Part shown: piece by piece, positions 10,324 through 22,385 of the stretch
How the letters are laid out: the number at the start of each line of letters is the position of its first letter
Numbering within the stretch: the first letter of the stretch is position 1
Assembly (NCBI GenBank): GCA_018398575.1
Contig: JAGTXZ010000005.1
Location: 2,914,001-2,978,000, forward strand
Direction: 5' to 3'
Source of the DNA: Ampelomyces quisqualis
Taxonomy: Eukaryota; Ascomycota; Dothideomycetes; Pleosporales; Phaeosphaeriaceae
DNA length: 64,000 bases
Made by a program: the position numbers and the translations under genes
Notes under the pieces: generated by a model
What the model saw: only the letters and a program-made list of their open reading frames with translations
What the model was told of the DNA's origin: nothing
The model's database searches: none

Positions 10324-11253
10324 ATGATGTCGCTCCACATTTTCCTGGGCCTGATATTCAGCCTCTTCTTGTTGGCCAGATCCGCTCCTCGCTCCGAAGA
10401 TGGCCTCGAGCTCTTCAACGTCACTCTCCCTCATCCTCCCTACAATACGACCGGTACGTCACCCTTTCGTTTCGCATCTTCCTACTCTTTTCGACCGCTA
10501 ACATTACTTGTCCCAAATAGATGCCAGTACCGTCAGCACCCAGGGCTATGACCCCTCTTTCACCTGGCACGACTACTCAACTGCGCAGGTATGGATGGGT
10601 AAATCAAAAGTCGCGGTCGGCAGCATGGTCGGTCATGAGCTCTACAAGACTGTATGGAATCTCCTCGACAAAAACTGCCGTGCCACTGAAAAATGGGGTT
10701 TGTGCCACCACATTCCGAATGCAGAGTTTTTCAGCAAGTGCCTGGTGCAGTGGCCAGGTGGGAAGGAAGACTGTGAGTAGCCGTCACTTTCGAGACGTCG
10801 TCTTTGAAATTTACATGATGGATATAACTAATGAGAATAAAAGGTACAACGGGTATCTGGAAGATTGATGCTCATTGGCAATCCGAGCAAATCCGACAGG
10901 CACTCATAACTGCCGTCGCCGGCGCACTCCAAGCCGTCACTCTCCGCCCAGTCACTGGACCTACCAATTGCTACGACATGGCCGGCACAAAGGGGTGCAA
11001 CGTTGGCGACGTGGTGCGCGTCAATTTCCCTGAATCATCTAACGGCGAACCGAACTTCATGCATATAAGGCTTTGGAATAGCAAAACTGGGTATGGCGAT
11101 TGGGACTGCTGTGAGGGTGATAAGAGGCAGAAGATGGACGTTGTCCTTGACTATCTAGGTAATGACATCAAGGGGGGGTTTGATGAGTGGAAGGATAAGG
11201 ACTTCACGAGAGATTCGAGGTGTATCATCGATGGGTGGAAGGCTTGTCCTTAG
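10324..11253 (+). CDS. Secreted cysteine-rich protein, 263 aa, unknown function
   Basis: Predicted exons are 10324-10453, 10521-10772 and 10844-11253; both introns are GT-AG and phases join without a gap. The protein begins with a clear signal peptide (residues about 1-20, hydrophobic Leu/Phe-rich core, Ala at the likely cleavage site). It has two N-glycosylation motifs near residues 32 and 41. It contains ten cysteines, including an adjacent pair in a Gly-Asp-Trp-Asp-Cys-Cys-Glu-Gly block, and ends in Cys-Pro. I recognise no named domain. Size, secretion signal, cysteine content, a truncated neighbour copy and closeness to a transposon block are what effector-type genes of plant-associated fungi often show; that role is inference. 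Other possibilities are a cell-wall or antimicrobial protein. Confidence 0.8.
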
Positions 11254-14200
11254 GGGATGTTCGCGTTCGTGTGGCGTTCAAGGCTATAGACAGACGGAAT
11301 AGATGAGGTGCCCCCAAGGGAACTCGGCGGTTAGACCATGAACAACATCACCGCCAGTACATGGGCTCGATAGAGCATAAATGAGTACATGGAATGAATT
11401 TGCAGATCACTTCCTTCGTCTACTTTGTGCAGCCGCTAGACCTAGCAATAACCCGTGATCCATCCAACAATAGCCTGCTATAATCTAGAGACTGCGAGGA
11501 AGACATCTCACTGACCGAAAGATATTTGTGCTCTTATGCAGACCTTTACATTTTCTTAAAATTCGTCTGCTCATTTCTTGCAGATAGCAGGCTGCCCCCA
11601 TATGTTGTTTGACATGGAACCATCCGACCACGTTAACTTGTTGCTGTCTGGCCCATCGTAAAATGGGAGCGAGCTAACCTATCATACGTAAAATACGGTC
11701 CAAAGTCTTCTTCCCAATTTGAGCCGTGATGGTCTCTTGGATTCAGGATTACAAGCGCAGGTTTCGCTACGGTAATCCTCCAGCGCTAGAATTCACGGAG
11801 CTCGTATTTGGTAATATACTACTCACTCCCATCAAGCTGACCAGAGCACTTGAAAATCAAAATAGTTGAAACACTCAACCCTGGCTCTCCCGAATCTATA
11901 ACCCTGGTTGGCGCTTCACTTCACCAAGACGGTCAGACCCACCACTGCACCAGAAAGGTACGCTAACCGACAATTCTTGACCTTGCCATCCACTGGATGG
12001 AATTTGCATCTCTGCAATAATCTGACATGTTCAAAAGGTAGCTGGGCGCCCTCCAAAATGTTTGCGATAGCGGATCAACTTTTCGATCCGGTTCCGTCTC
12101 GTTGACTTTGCAGCAATTGTCCATCACATGAAGTCTTGGCTCAACATGACAGCTGCCATAACCAAACCTAAAATCCAGATCTAGAAGACAAAGCAACGGA
12201 TAGGCGTGTTGTTCGCAAGATCGACAGTCTTTATCCCTTCTATCTGGATCAGCTACCTAATAAACTCCACAGAGTGATGTATAGAACACGCAGTTTTAGT
12301 GATCAAGATCTTTGGTTACACGTTTCAGGTTAATCTTGGTAACGCACACACGCTCAAAAATCATATTCCCTAGGATAACATCGTCACTGAACTCAGGCTT
12401 AGGGTCAATCGCTGCAACGTTGCAGTTGTCGTATCTTATGTACCGTACTTTAGCTTGAAGGCGCCCAGAAACTTCGCGATAAGTTGGTTTCTTCTTGCCA
12501 TCAATCTGGGCTGACCGTATCATGATCCGCTAGGCTGTTATTCTCATCTATACCTCTGCCATCTCGAGCTGCGAGGCACTACTTGCTGTCCGACTTTTCC
12601 TCAGGGTTTCTGAGGCAGGCTTCTTTTCAGGAAAATGGTATAGGCTTCTTGACCTTGTTGGTTAACTAGGCTATAAGTTGTTATGTATCTTTGTTATTTG
12701 TACAAGTTGTTGAAGCGAGCGACGCGTGTAAATATCTTTGCGGCTCTTGTCGCTGTAGCTGCCGCATTTAGTGAACTTCTTGCAACAGACATCTCTTTAC
12801 TGAAAAGAAAATCAAATCTGACTGGCTGGTAATGGCTCTTTATCCGACCGGTTTCCTTAGTGTTCTCTTCGGCATCGTTGTGCGGATCTGGAAGCTAGAC
12901 TATCCTGAAGATGCAATATAGTTTTTTATATGTACGTTTAAAGATGTACAATTCAACACAGTTTGAAATAAGTAGAAATCGGGATATAAAGTATTGTACT
13001 TAAGTAAAGAAATTGTAAAGAGTACTACGTAAGGGCCACTTTAAACGTACGGGAACATCTCAGCGAAAGATAAGGGTTTATTTTCGTTGGATTTACGTTA
13101 CTCTGGCTATGAATGTTCATTGTAAAGGAGGATTAGTCACATTGACAAGAGCGTGCGATAGACTTGGACAGCATATATAGATAAGAATAGTAAGATGAGA
13201 GCCGAATTGACGTGGTAGACAGGACTGAGGGGTCTGAGGTGTGGTTTGGGTGTACAGGTGGTGAAAGACGTTGACATGGTGTTGAGGCTAATGGCTTAAT
13301 GAGTTTACCACCTTCGCATTATTTCCGGTGCCGGACTATACACCATATTCACAGACGTCCTTTAACATGACAAAGCTGGCTGCACATTAGCACAAGATTG
13401 ACGTGGATACCAGCATTGAAATTTGGACCTACCACCAGCAACTCTCGTCACAGCCGCAACAGTCGCAGGACTCCCCACAGGAGAGAACTGGAGAAGGCTT
13501 TACAATGGAAAAGATCGAGGAAGTGATGCTGGTAGGCATGTTGGATAGTTTTGGATTTTGTGGTAGATGAGAGAACTGATGGTAAATTGTCGGCTGTGAG
13601 CATGAAATGGAGTGAGTCTGGCTACTTACAAGGTGTTGAGGGACAGGTAATGATAGGACTCAGAGTTCGTAATTAAAGGTATCAGAGGTGCTTTGACTGG
13701 AGAAATTTGAAGCGCGAATGTGGTAACTGATGGTAATATTGCTACTTAAACCAGAGATATTTATATAGCCTGCACGCCAGCACTGCTCAATGACGTTAAC
13801 CTCGGTCAGCCACCTGCCTTGAATTGCTTGAACGCTGCTGAATGGCCTCGACTCTAATCATGGCATGCATGACGGCATACAAGAGAGTACACGTGAGTGG
13901 CTATCGAACGTCAACGCACCGCCTCAAACACCGCGTGTGTCCCTATCGTGGCTCGAGACCGACCTCAAGGGCGCGCATACGACGAAGGAAGCGATAGCGT
14001 TGTGGCTCAGCTGGCCCAGTGCGACGATTCAACGAGACGATTGGCTCCTCAAAGAGCCTACGTACGAATGATGCTGCATCTCAATGGCTCAATCCTGCAT
14101 GCCGACAGGTGGTGATTGCGTGGCTAAGCATAGCTAAGCTTTCAGCTTTCAAAAGAATGCCACCAATCTCATCAACCCAAGCATTGCCGAGCTCTTGTAA

Positions 14201-16023
14201 CCAGCTCTTGGCTGCGAGTGATCGGCCCTAAACCCAGGTTAGTGCACATTACGAGCATATTTGTGTTACAGGTGAGCGGTGGGGTTGATGTCGTCGTAAG
14301 CGTTGCGCACCACTCTCCAAGTACTTAATCAGTTGGAAAGCGGGCCTTGTGACGCACGAGAGTAAGAGTGGCTCATCCTAACATGGCATCCATGTTCTCT
14401 TGAAGGAAAGTTCCTGAAGAATTGTGACAGTGTGCCAGTGTCCGAAGGAGCTCGACGCCAGAACAATGTGGCTGAAGCCATCAGCGCTCTCTCCGACGCA
14501 AGGCCCACAGGCCCCTGCCAAACAACTCGACATCCATCAATCTAGAACAGACTGTTATGTATCTTGAAAGGTAGGAATATGATTAGACAATCACCGCAAA
14601 GATTATCGTTAATGATTATGGCGAATGTACTGTTTGTACGTTGGTTGGGTGTGGAGAGGGAGACATGTAGGTAACTACCGGTACCCGGCCACCCGCCCAA
14701 GATCTTCGATCTTGCATGGGTTGGCGAGGTGCGCGGGTACCGGCTTTCCCGTCGCGTGTCCGTACCGGTACCGCCACATCCTCTCGCACCTTCGCGCATG
14801 GGTATGCCGTCCAACTGTACGTCCCTTTGATCACGATGATACATATCTGTGGCACAAAGCGCATAGTATGGGTGCCCGTAGCGTCAAAATACCTAGCTAA
14901 GGGCATCGTCTCCGCAAACGCGACGGCCAAAGGCTTCAAAGCTCCATCACCACGTCCTCTGCTCTAGGCCTGAATCACTCAATACTTTCCGTCTACAATC
15001 AGAAAGAGACACATCTTGTCAGATCGTATAAAATGCGAGCACTTCCAACCTCACGAATTCGTCTTGATCGGTATGGATTTTCACATAAATTCCTCACGTC
15101 CGTTTCCATCTCAGCCAAGATTGTTCCTGAGAACAGTCGGGAAGCAATCGGAAATCCAGACGCTGTGTTTTCCTGTATGAAGGAGTATGTGCTCTCAAAA
15201 ACATACGTTTACTCTGCCGGCCCACCTCGCCACAGGTTTGGTGACGAGGTAGAACGGCGGAGAAGCTCGGTGCAACATGCTGATACCTTGGGAATGGCTC
15301 CGGTCAAGTCACCACTGCATTTTGATCTGAAAATTATTCATTGAGATCTATGTTGATGCGCATCAAGTGGTGCGGCCATGGTCAAAGACACTTCAACGAC
15401 AACCCATTACCGCAGTAATACGAGCAAACATTCTTCGGTGGTAATGTAGCGCGTGGCAACACGAACATATAAAGGTGAAAAGAAGGAAATCCCAAACGTG
15501 ATTCTATTTGAGCTCATACTTGGGCGAGTAGTTCAGTCAGTTCGGTGTCACAGAGCATTCCAGCCAAGCGCTCGAAATCACACATCTTCACCCCGGTCGA
15601 CCAACCAGTACTCTATCACATTGTGTCATCGCTGCTCGCAGGAATAGCGAGAACTCCATGTTGTGCGGAATTTAAAGGCTGACCAAGACTATCGTGTCCC
15701 GAAAACGACCAAAAGTTACGCTATCCAAATGGCTGGGAACGAGACCGGTCAGAATTTCCAACCTCGAATGTCTGGGTGAAAAGCGTCGCCGGTCAAGAAC
15801 AATGGTTGCACATCAATTGATGATGTGCGCGAGCAGATGTACCAATGAAGAAGCTATCGGCGCTGCTAGAACTTCTGCAAATCGTACTATGCTCCATTCC
15901 CTGAGCAGCGGCCTTGGACGGGGCTATAAAGGTGTGCGATTGCCTCGCAACATACTCACTATTCACCCCAGCTTTTCAATACTAGTTTGAGTGCAGAAGA
16001 ATCTATCATCAATCTTCACAAAC
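11254..16023. other. Gene-poor intergenic stretch, 4.8 kb
   Basis: I see no multi-exon gene here. A 75-codon frame on the minus strand (12296-12523) and a 103-codon plus frame with an ATG at 15033 are the best small candidates, but neither has a signal peptide or known motif. Inverted repeats lie near 14676-14745: an ACCGGTACCCG-type arm facing CGGGTACCGG, with a 7-bp-stem palindrome between them. The stretch is not as AT-rich as 1-9 kb. It may contain old repeat remnants that I cannot name. Confidence 0.5.
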
Positions 16024-16446
16024 ATGCGTTTCTCTCCCATCTACATGAACCTCTTGGTCACCTCAGTGCTGGCCTCGCCAGCTCTGGTTGCTGAGCCCGA
16101 TTCAGCTCAATACAAGGCAAGGAGCGCTCGCAATATCGCAGAGACCGATCTCATCGCCGAAACCATCATCTTTGGAGTCGAGTCGGCCAAATGCAAGATT
16201 CTTCAGTGCGCCAAGATTATTGCTACTGGTGCTTGCATTATCGGCGCCTTGCCTGACATTGATTCGACGTTGGCTTGCGTTAGCGGTAATTCCGAAGTGG
16301 TGAGTATCCAAATGGTTGGACTTTATAGGGCGGAAACTACGTGAAAGTTAGAACGATTGCTGACTTGGAGTAAGCTGTGCAATTGCGCTGGGTGTGTCAA
16401 GGAGTTGAACGGCTGGCTTACAGACAAGGGAATCTGCGACCCCTAA
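16024..16446 (+). CDS. Small secreted protein, 115 aa, eight cysteines
   Basis: Two exons, 16024-16299 and 16375-16446, are separated by a 75-bp GT-AG intron with a GCTGAC branch site. The ATG at 16024 was chosen because it opens a good signal peptide (residues about 1-20, Ala-Leu-Val-Ala before Glu-Pro). The mature protein has eight cysteines, an even number suited to four disulphides, arranged as four in the central part and a Cys-x-Cys-x2-Cys group plus one more near the C-terminus. The final residues are Gly-Ile-Cys-Asp-Pro. No known domain was recognised. It is a candidate effector or surface protein by size, cysteines and position in a gene-poor region near transposons; that role is inferred. 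The second exon would be missed by ORF scanning. Confidence 0.75.
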
Positions 16447-17519
16447 ACCCGCAGATTACACCTTGGGCGCGGTGATGTATTTGAGACAAGGAAAGGAAGA
16501 TAATCGCCAAAAGTCGTTGGTGGAGTGTTTTACGGGTCCTGGGGCTTGGCCAGCCCTGATCGAACAGTCATTACCTAAGTAGTACCGTTTTGCAAAATCT
16601 AAATGTCAAGCTTACTAATCTCTTGGAACTACTGTCGTCTCAATCGAGTGGTGGCTAGAATTTGCGGACATGTTCGCAATTCGGCTTCATGTAGCTTGTT
16701 TACTGATGCAAAACTTTACGCTTGCCCCTCTTCTTTCATCTTGACCGTCTTGCAGGACGTTTATCATCGGAGAATTAATGTGTTACAATTTTCATTAGTA
16801 TGACGCGCTGGCCAGCCATCCCTCACCCCCCAGAGCAGTACCGATTCCTCAGCCCTGAGAACATAGCCACTCATGCTTGCTCGTATTCAGGCTGATAGGA
16901 ACAATTTATCCGAGGAGGACATCACTTCTAGCATGGTTGGCTACTACTTGAAGGATTGGAATTGCTTCGCCGCTTGGTTCATACTGTACTGGCGAAGTAC
17001 TACATGGCAGGGGCGGTATCAAGATGCAGGGATAGATGACATGATACTGAGGCAGATGACAGGCATGTAGATTGAATAAAAAGCCCAAATTAGAACGTAT
17101 AATTCGAAGTACTCATCTATGCTCATATCCAGCCCGTATCTTGGACGCAATGCGCCTCATTCCGCTCACATTGATGACCCGAGATCCGCAATCATAAGAG
17201 ACGTTAAGCCTTTCTCAATTGCGACATCCCCACAGTAGTGAGAGGTGAATATTAACTCCGCTTCCCTAGTTCTTCGCGTCATCGCATGAGGTGAAAGCTC
17301 ACGTCGTGACGCGTAATCGCTAGTGCAGAGACTTCCCGTTCTGCTTGCACGCTGACCGAATCTCCACCACAACACAAAGATCTGCGGGTTGAGCCCTTGC
17401 AAATCTCCCATAGGGAGAATCAATTCAGCGGACGATAGAGCTGGCCGTGACAATCCGTGAGTGAAAGTACACCATGCGCCTACGCAAATTCTGACACTAC
17501 GTTCAGTGCAAAGGACACA
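16447..17519. other. Intergenic
   Basis: No supported gene was found. A 65-codon plus frame at 16873-17070 and its antisense shadow carry no recognisable motif. The upstream region of the zinc-finger gene ends in a good translation-start context (CACA before the ATG at 17520). Confidence 0.5.
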
Positions 17520-20136
17520 ATGCTACAAACTCCAGTCTCGCCGGCGGAGTCCTCTTCACTCTCGATGCCGCGCTCTGATGCTGGCGAGCTTGTCACTCAT
17601 CTCGAGGAGGAGTCTCCGAAGGCAGACGCAAATACACCAGAGTTCACTCATCCGGCACCCACAGATGAAGACGCCCAAGCTCAGAACACGAAGACTGACA
17701 CTGATTGTCCACATTGTGGCAAGACATATACGTCGGAGGGCAAGCGAGATGTAGCTAAATCCTTGAATTTACCTTTGTGCAAGGATTGACTCAAAAACAG
17801 CGACACATTAAGGACAAGAAGACTGCCTGCTATAAGGGTCGCGAGGCATCGAGCGTTATCGGCAATTCATGGTCTTGTTCGCGCTGCAAATTGCGGGTCT
17901 CGAAGATACATTCGGTAGAGGTATTTTGCACCACCTCTAGCTTTTATCGCCGCAAAATGCTTACACTGAATGCAGCGCCACATCAGGCAGACTTGCTGGA
18001 AGAATTGCGACCAGTGCTGCGAGCACGAATTGACCAACGGCCAGTCTAAATGCGATGGCTTCAGCAAAGAAGGCAATTGCTCAAACTGCGAGAAGGCCGG
18101 ACTCGTGTGCTCAAAGCAAACGAAACAAGTATCCGACTGTGTTCCTCGGCGTCTGACTGGAGAGCCAACTAATTCTGGCGATGCGTCTGGCCAGACTGCA
18201 GACACTTCTCTAGCGAAGCGTAAGAAGCGCAAGCCTGATCAGTCGCCTGAAAACAGCCCTCAGTCAAAGCCAAAGTCGAAGCGCAAGACAAAGACCGACC
18301 TAGAGAAGAGTCGTACTGCACCAAAGTTCGGGGTGGTGGACAAGGTTGATCACGATTATGGCAAGTCTTTCTTTATTTTCCAGCCCCCTGCGCAGTGGAA
18401 GTCATTGGATTGATTGTTTTACTAACCTGAGCAGAAGATCATGCAGTTCTAGATGAGCCACATCCAGCAGCGCGAAATCTTTTCCCTAGCATCGGCCATA
18501 CCGGACGCAGCCACCTTACATCACCACCCATCGATCATATGGATCCGCAGCCTCATCAGTCGCGATACAACGCCATCGGTCATTCTGTTGCCGTGCCCGC
18601 CCGACAACATCCGCGCATGCTACCACCTCTCTCGGATTACGCCTCCTACGGCGGTCCTCCTGGACCACTAAGTGGTCCAACTATGCAAGAGATGGTGCAT
18701 CGCCAACTTCAAACTGTCCATGGTATGGGACTGACACCACAGCATGCGCCTGGTCATGATGCGGGTACGAATCAAGAAAAAGTACTCCACGGCTCACTTG
18801 GAGAGACCCATCATCAGCCAACCGGTTTCGAACTTTCCTCCATCCACGGTATCGACTACGCTGGTCCTAGACCGCGTCTTACTGACGCTGTTCGTATCTA
18901 TGGAAACCAACCTATTCCAGTGCATGACACTATTTTGCGCAAGTTCCCTGATGGAAAGCTCTCCGTGCCCGGCTCGGCTGTGCCATCACATCGTGCTTCT
19001 TTCGCTGAGAATCAACCATCCGCTCCTGTATCACGATCAGCCTCTCGCCAGTCTTCTCGTCAGTCTTCAGTGGAGCGTGTGCGTGACGCATTGGTCGGCG
19101 ATGGTTCCGATCATAGCAGCAATCAGGTTAACGATGTTGACCGCGGTCGACGGGTTGTTAAGCTTCCTCTTCCACAAGTGCTAAAACATGAAGTACGTGT
19201 CAATCAGCATATCGAATAGTTCACCTAAATTAACAATATTTCTAGGTCATCTACAGCAGTGAAGCTAGTCCAACTACCGGTACTCCGACTTCACTCATCC
19301 GCCTGCGTATCCACAGTAACACCTTCGACAACACTGGCCTTGCTATCTTCTCCATTCTCGCCATGGGAGCTGATGAAATTTTCGGCCCACGCCTCGAATA
19401 CTACTGCGCACAGCGTGGCAAGCGCTATGGCATAGATTGGAAATTCTTGTTCAGATACGATGCTCCTATTGCCGAAAATCCAGGCCGTAAGAAGTACTTT
19501 GATCTCTTGTGGAACATGACCCCTAGCGGATGTTTTGACCACGAGTACCCCAACGCTGCGATGAGGGACGGCGACACTGTCCTTGTTGTGAACCGTCGTC
19601 CCATCACGGCGCAGGTTGAGCACGATGACCTAGGCACTGCGCTTGAACCTCATCGCATCTTGTTCAAGAACGGCGAAGACCCGAAGACCAAGTCCGAGAT
19701 TCGCCAGAACACTGCCGTCAATGCAGATTGGTACAAGGAGGCAGAGCGGTCTCTCGTTGCTGCGAAGAAGGATCTTACTGCTATGCGAGATCAAATAGGC
19801 CACCTGCGTTATTTGCACCGGGAAGATGTAAACATCATTGGAGAGCTACAAAAAGTCAATGCACAGCTCAAGTACCAGCTCGCAGTCGCCAGAGGTGGTC
19901 AAGCTCCAAGTCAGCTACCACGTGTGCATGTACAGCAGCACATGTCAATGCAAGAAATTGCGTACCGCGAGAACGTGCGCCTCAACCAAGGCGCTGCCCA
20001 GATCAGGCCTCGGCCACAACTCAACGAGCACTTTGCGCCCCTTCCGCGCGCTCATCCTAGTCAGCCTCCTAGTCAGCGTCGCCATGTCAATGGTGCGGCT
20101 GAGCGTGTCGAGGCAGAGGGAGAGCGGAGGCTCTAA
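17520..20136 (+). CDS. Zinc-finger protein with C-terminal SUMO-like domain, 792 aa
   Basis: Predicted exons are 17520-17750, 17801-17914, 17976-18360, 18435-19192 and 19246-20136; all phases join. The third intron needs a GC donor. The N-terminus holds a finger of form Cys-x2-Cys-x12-His-x7-Cys (residues about 64-90), a second Cys-x2-Cys...His set, and a cluster ending Lys-Cys-Asp-Gly-x7-Cys-x2-Cys-x6-Cys that resembles the second half of Zn(II)2Cys6 domains. A basic Lys/Arg-rich stretch (likely nuclear localisation) and a Ser/Gln/His-rich linker follow. Residues about 510-610 look like a ubiquitin/SUMO fold of the Rad60 SUMO-like type, ending in Met-Arg-Asp-Gly-Asp-Thr-Val-Leu-Val. A short coiled coil follows. 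A nuclear regulator is inferred; I know of no named orthologue. The two halves could be separate genes, but the splice phases favour one. Confidence 0.65.
18361..18434 (+). other. Predicted GC-AG intron
   Basis: The donor reads G|GCAAGT after codons Gly-free ...Asp-Tyr, the acceptor is GCAG, and a CTAAC branch site lies at 18422-18426. No GT donor in this stretch has the phase needed to enter the next open frame. GCAAGT is the usual consensus of GC-AG introns. Confidence 0.65.
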
Positions 20137-20566
20137 ACATCAGGTTTTCCTGTGGCGTCGATACGCAGCTGCAGCACCAGCAGAAGACAGTATTCGACAA
20201 CGGGCCACGGCTTTTCAAATTTGATAATCGCAGGCGGTTGTGACTGGCTGACAGATGTTAGTGAGGAATGTGCTTCACGTGAGGCTAGGTAAAGACGAAT
20301 GATGTGGGTGTGGACGGACAAAGGATCTTGGATAACTCACGTGGGAAGGAGATTGACTGGAGCAACCAGAATGTTGGTCGCAATGTATTCAAGGCTCGCT
20401 TAGGTAATGAAAAGAATTTGCGAGATGATCTCCTAAATTATGAAATCTGATTTCAGAGGTGTTATCTAAAATGGCGACAGTTATTACGACCGAAGTGCTA
20501 CCTGGGTTTTGCCTCAGGTCTCAAAGCTTGTCTGCAATAACGCCAACTACCGCGAGCCATTGAATT
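20137..20566. other. Intergenic between convergent genes
   Basis: This 430-bp space lies between two convergent stop codons. It should hold both 3' UTRs; no other feature was seen. Confidence 0.6.
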
Positions 20567-21507
20567 CTATGCGCTGTTCGAGTTATACCAGATTCCAGAA
20601 CGTCCCGTCTTCGTCCTCTCCGAATCTCCGCCGTCGCTCGTAAGTTCAATCATCGACTCCGTTCTCTTCCTAACCAACTGATCCGGGTACCAGACATAAA
20701 ACACCACCATGACAATCAACATCAACGCACCATCAAACACATATATCGGCCACTCATAAGCAAACAAATAACTTCCCTTGCCCATAACATACTCCACCAA
20801 CCGAAAAATGTTTCTCGCAGATATAATCGCTGACGTGGCATACAACATCTGCAGAATCGTTTTCCACGGAACATCCGTACTCTCCCCCGAAGCCTTCAAA
20901 TGCTTAGAGAAGTTGATATGAAACTTGACACAACACCCCAGGAAGAAGCAGAATAACAGAATTTGTAGCGCGAGCCCCGCCACAACGATCCCGTCGCCAA
21001 TCTCTTGGTGTTTGACGTTCGCCGTCAACCCGCCGCCAGTGGATTGAATGTTCAGACAGAACCAGTCGCCAATAACAAAGATACGCGTGCACCATACAGG
21101 TGATATGAGCGAAAAGCGAGCGCCTGAGACGGATCGGACAACGCGTGAGTATACCATGTATAACGATGCGGCGAAGAGGACGGGAGGGAGGAGCAGAAGC
21201 AGCGCCTGGCAGAGGAAGAGGGCGAGCGAGCCTGTGTTGTTGTAGGCTAAGACTCGGCAGATGTAGCCGGTTACTTCACCTGAGGGGATGTTAGTTATGT
21301 GAAATCAAGGTGGGATAAGGATGGGAAAAATGTACCCATTCCGCCAATGACGAATGGGATGCAGAACCACATTCTCGTGCGGTACATCTTCCATGTATGT
21401 GCGGCGGTTACGAGGGCGAACAGAGCTGCGAACGAAATGGCGAGAGGGAGTGAAGGCACATAGTCCCATAGGTAGACAGCGCCCTTGTATTTTTGTAGTT
21501 CAGGCAT
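20567..21507 (-). CDS. RTA1-like seven-transmembrane protein, 294 aa
   Basis: Exons on the minus strand are 21507-21336 and 21279-20567, with a 56-bp GT-AG intron containing CTAAC. The protein starts Met-Pro-Glu-Leu-Gln and shows about seven hydrophobic segments. It has the family layout of a Tyr-x-Pro-Ser region before the first helix, a Gly-Glu-Val-Thr-Gly-Tyr block after helix 2, and a conserved Phe-Arg-x-x-Glu-Tyr near helix 6 (here Arg-Asn-Ile-Phe-Arg-Leu-Val-Glu-Tyr-Val). RTA1/Rsb1-type proteins are fungal plasma-membrane proteins linked to sphingoid long-chain base export and resistance to 7-aminocholesterol and other compounds. The substrate here is unknown. Length is normal for the family. 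Confidence 0.88.
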
Positions 21508-22385
21508 CGTGACAGAGGTTTCCGGAGTGTGAACTTGGGTGTGGTATATAGAATATATTCTGCCATTGAGTATGGAACAGACAATCGGCAGACAAAGAAG
21601 AAGTGGGGTCTGGGAATTTGATGATATGCGAGAAACGACGGACTGGAACAATGAAGCTGAGGGGACAAGGAAGGAGAGAGTCGAGATCCATATGTACGCC
21701 GACCACCACAACCGCCGAGCCCTTCATCATCCATTAAGGCGTAAGAGAGGTCCCTCTCATGCTTGCTATGCACACACGTATTGCACACTGCCCCTCGAAG
21801 CATGTTTTATCTAACCACATCCTCGCTACCGTTACCTTGGGTATCCGCTGCCAATTCGTCCTCCGCACAAAATGATACCACTTCAAAAATACCATGCCTG
21901 CGAGATGTGACGAGGTTCCGGTACCAACGCGTCTTTTCGTGGGTTTCGCATCCGTTCGTGGTTCGCATTCGAAGGATCGGCGATATTTGCTCTAACGGGT
22001 TAGGCGTGCTATCATGGGTGGTCTGTGCAAAGGCGCTGGTAGATTACGTTATTACACGCGATCTTCACCTCAACGCGAAGGCTATGTTGCTGAAGATGCT
22101 ACGAAGAAGCCAGAGGAAGTCAAAAAGAGTGATAGAGTGGCCGAAGCGAGAAATTACCAGCCAAGAAGACAACAATGACAACGGCTGATAAAGTAAAAGC
22201 GTACTGGCGTTCAAAGATTCAAACTTTCTGACCCACAAAATATCGATCTATCATCCAACAGAGCCACGATGCTTCAATGGTATCAATGCCCCCAAACACA
22301 ACTGCCATAATAAAAACGCCAATGCTCAAGTCGCTAGCCCCTAACGCCCAAAAGATGTAAAATGCCAACCATGGTAATGTGGCAC
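21508..22385. other. Intergenic, promoter of the RTA1-like gene
   Basis: This holds the promoter of the minus-strand RTA1-like gene and the 3' side of the polyphosphatase gene. A 141-codon plus frame (21763-22188) exists but has no recognisable domain, so it is not called. Confidence 0.5.

Noticed and set aside
17457..17519. Longer N-terminus of the zinc-finger protein
   Set aside because: It would start with GTG; the first in-frame ATG at 17520 has a good context.
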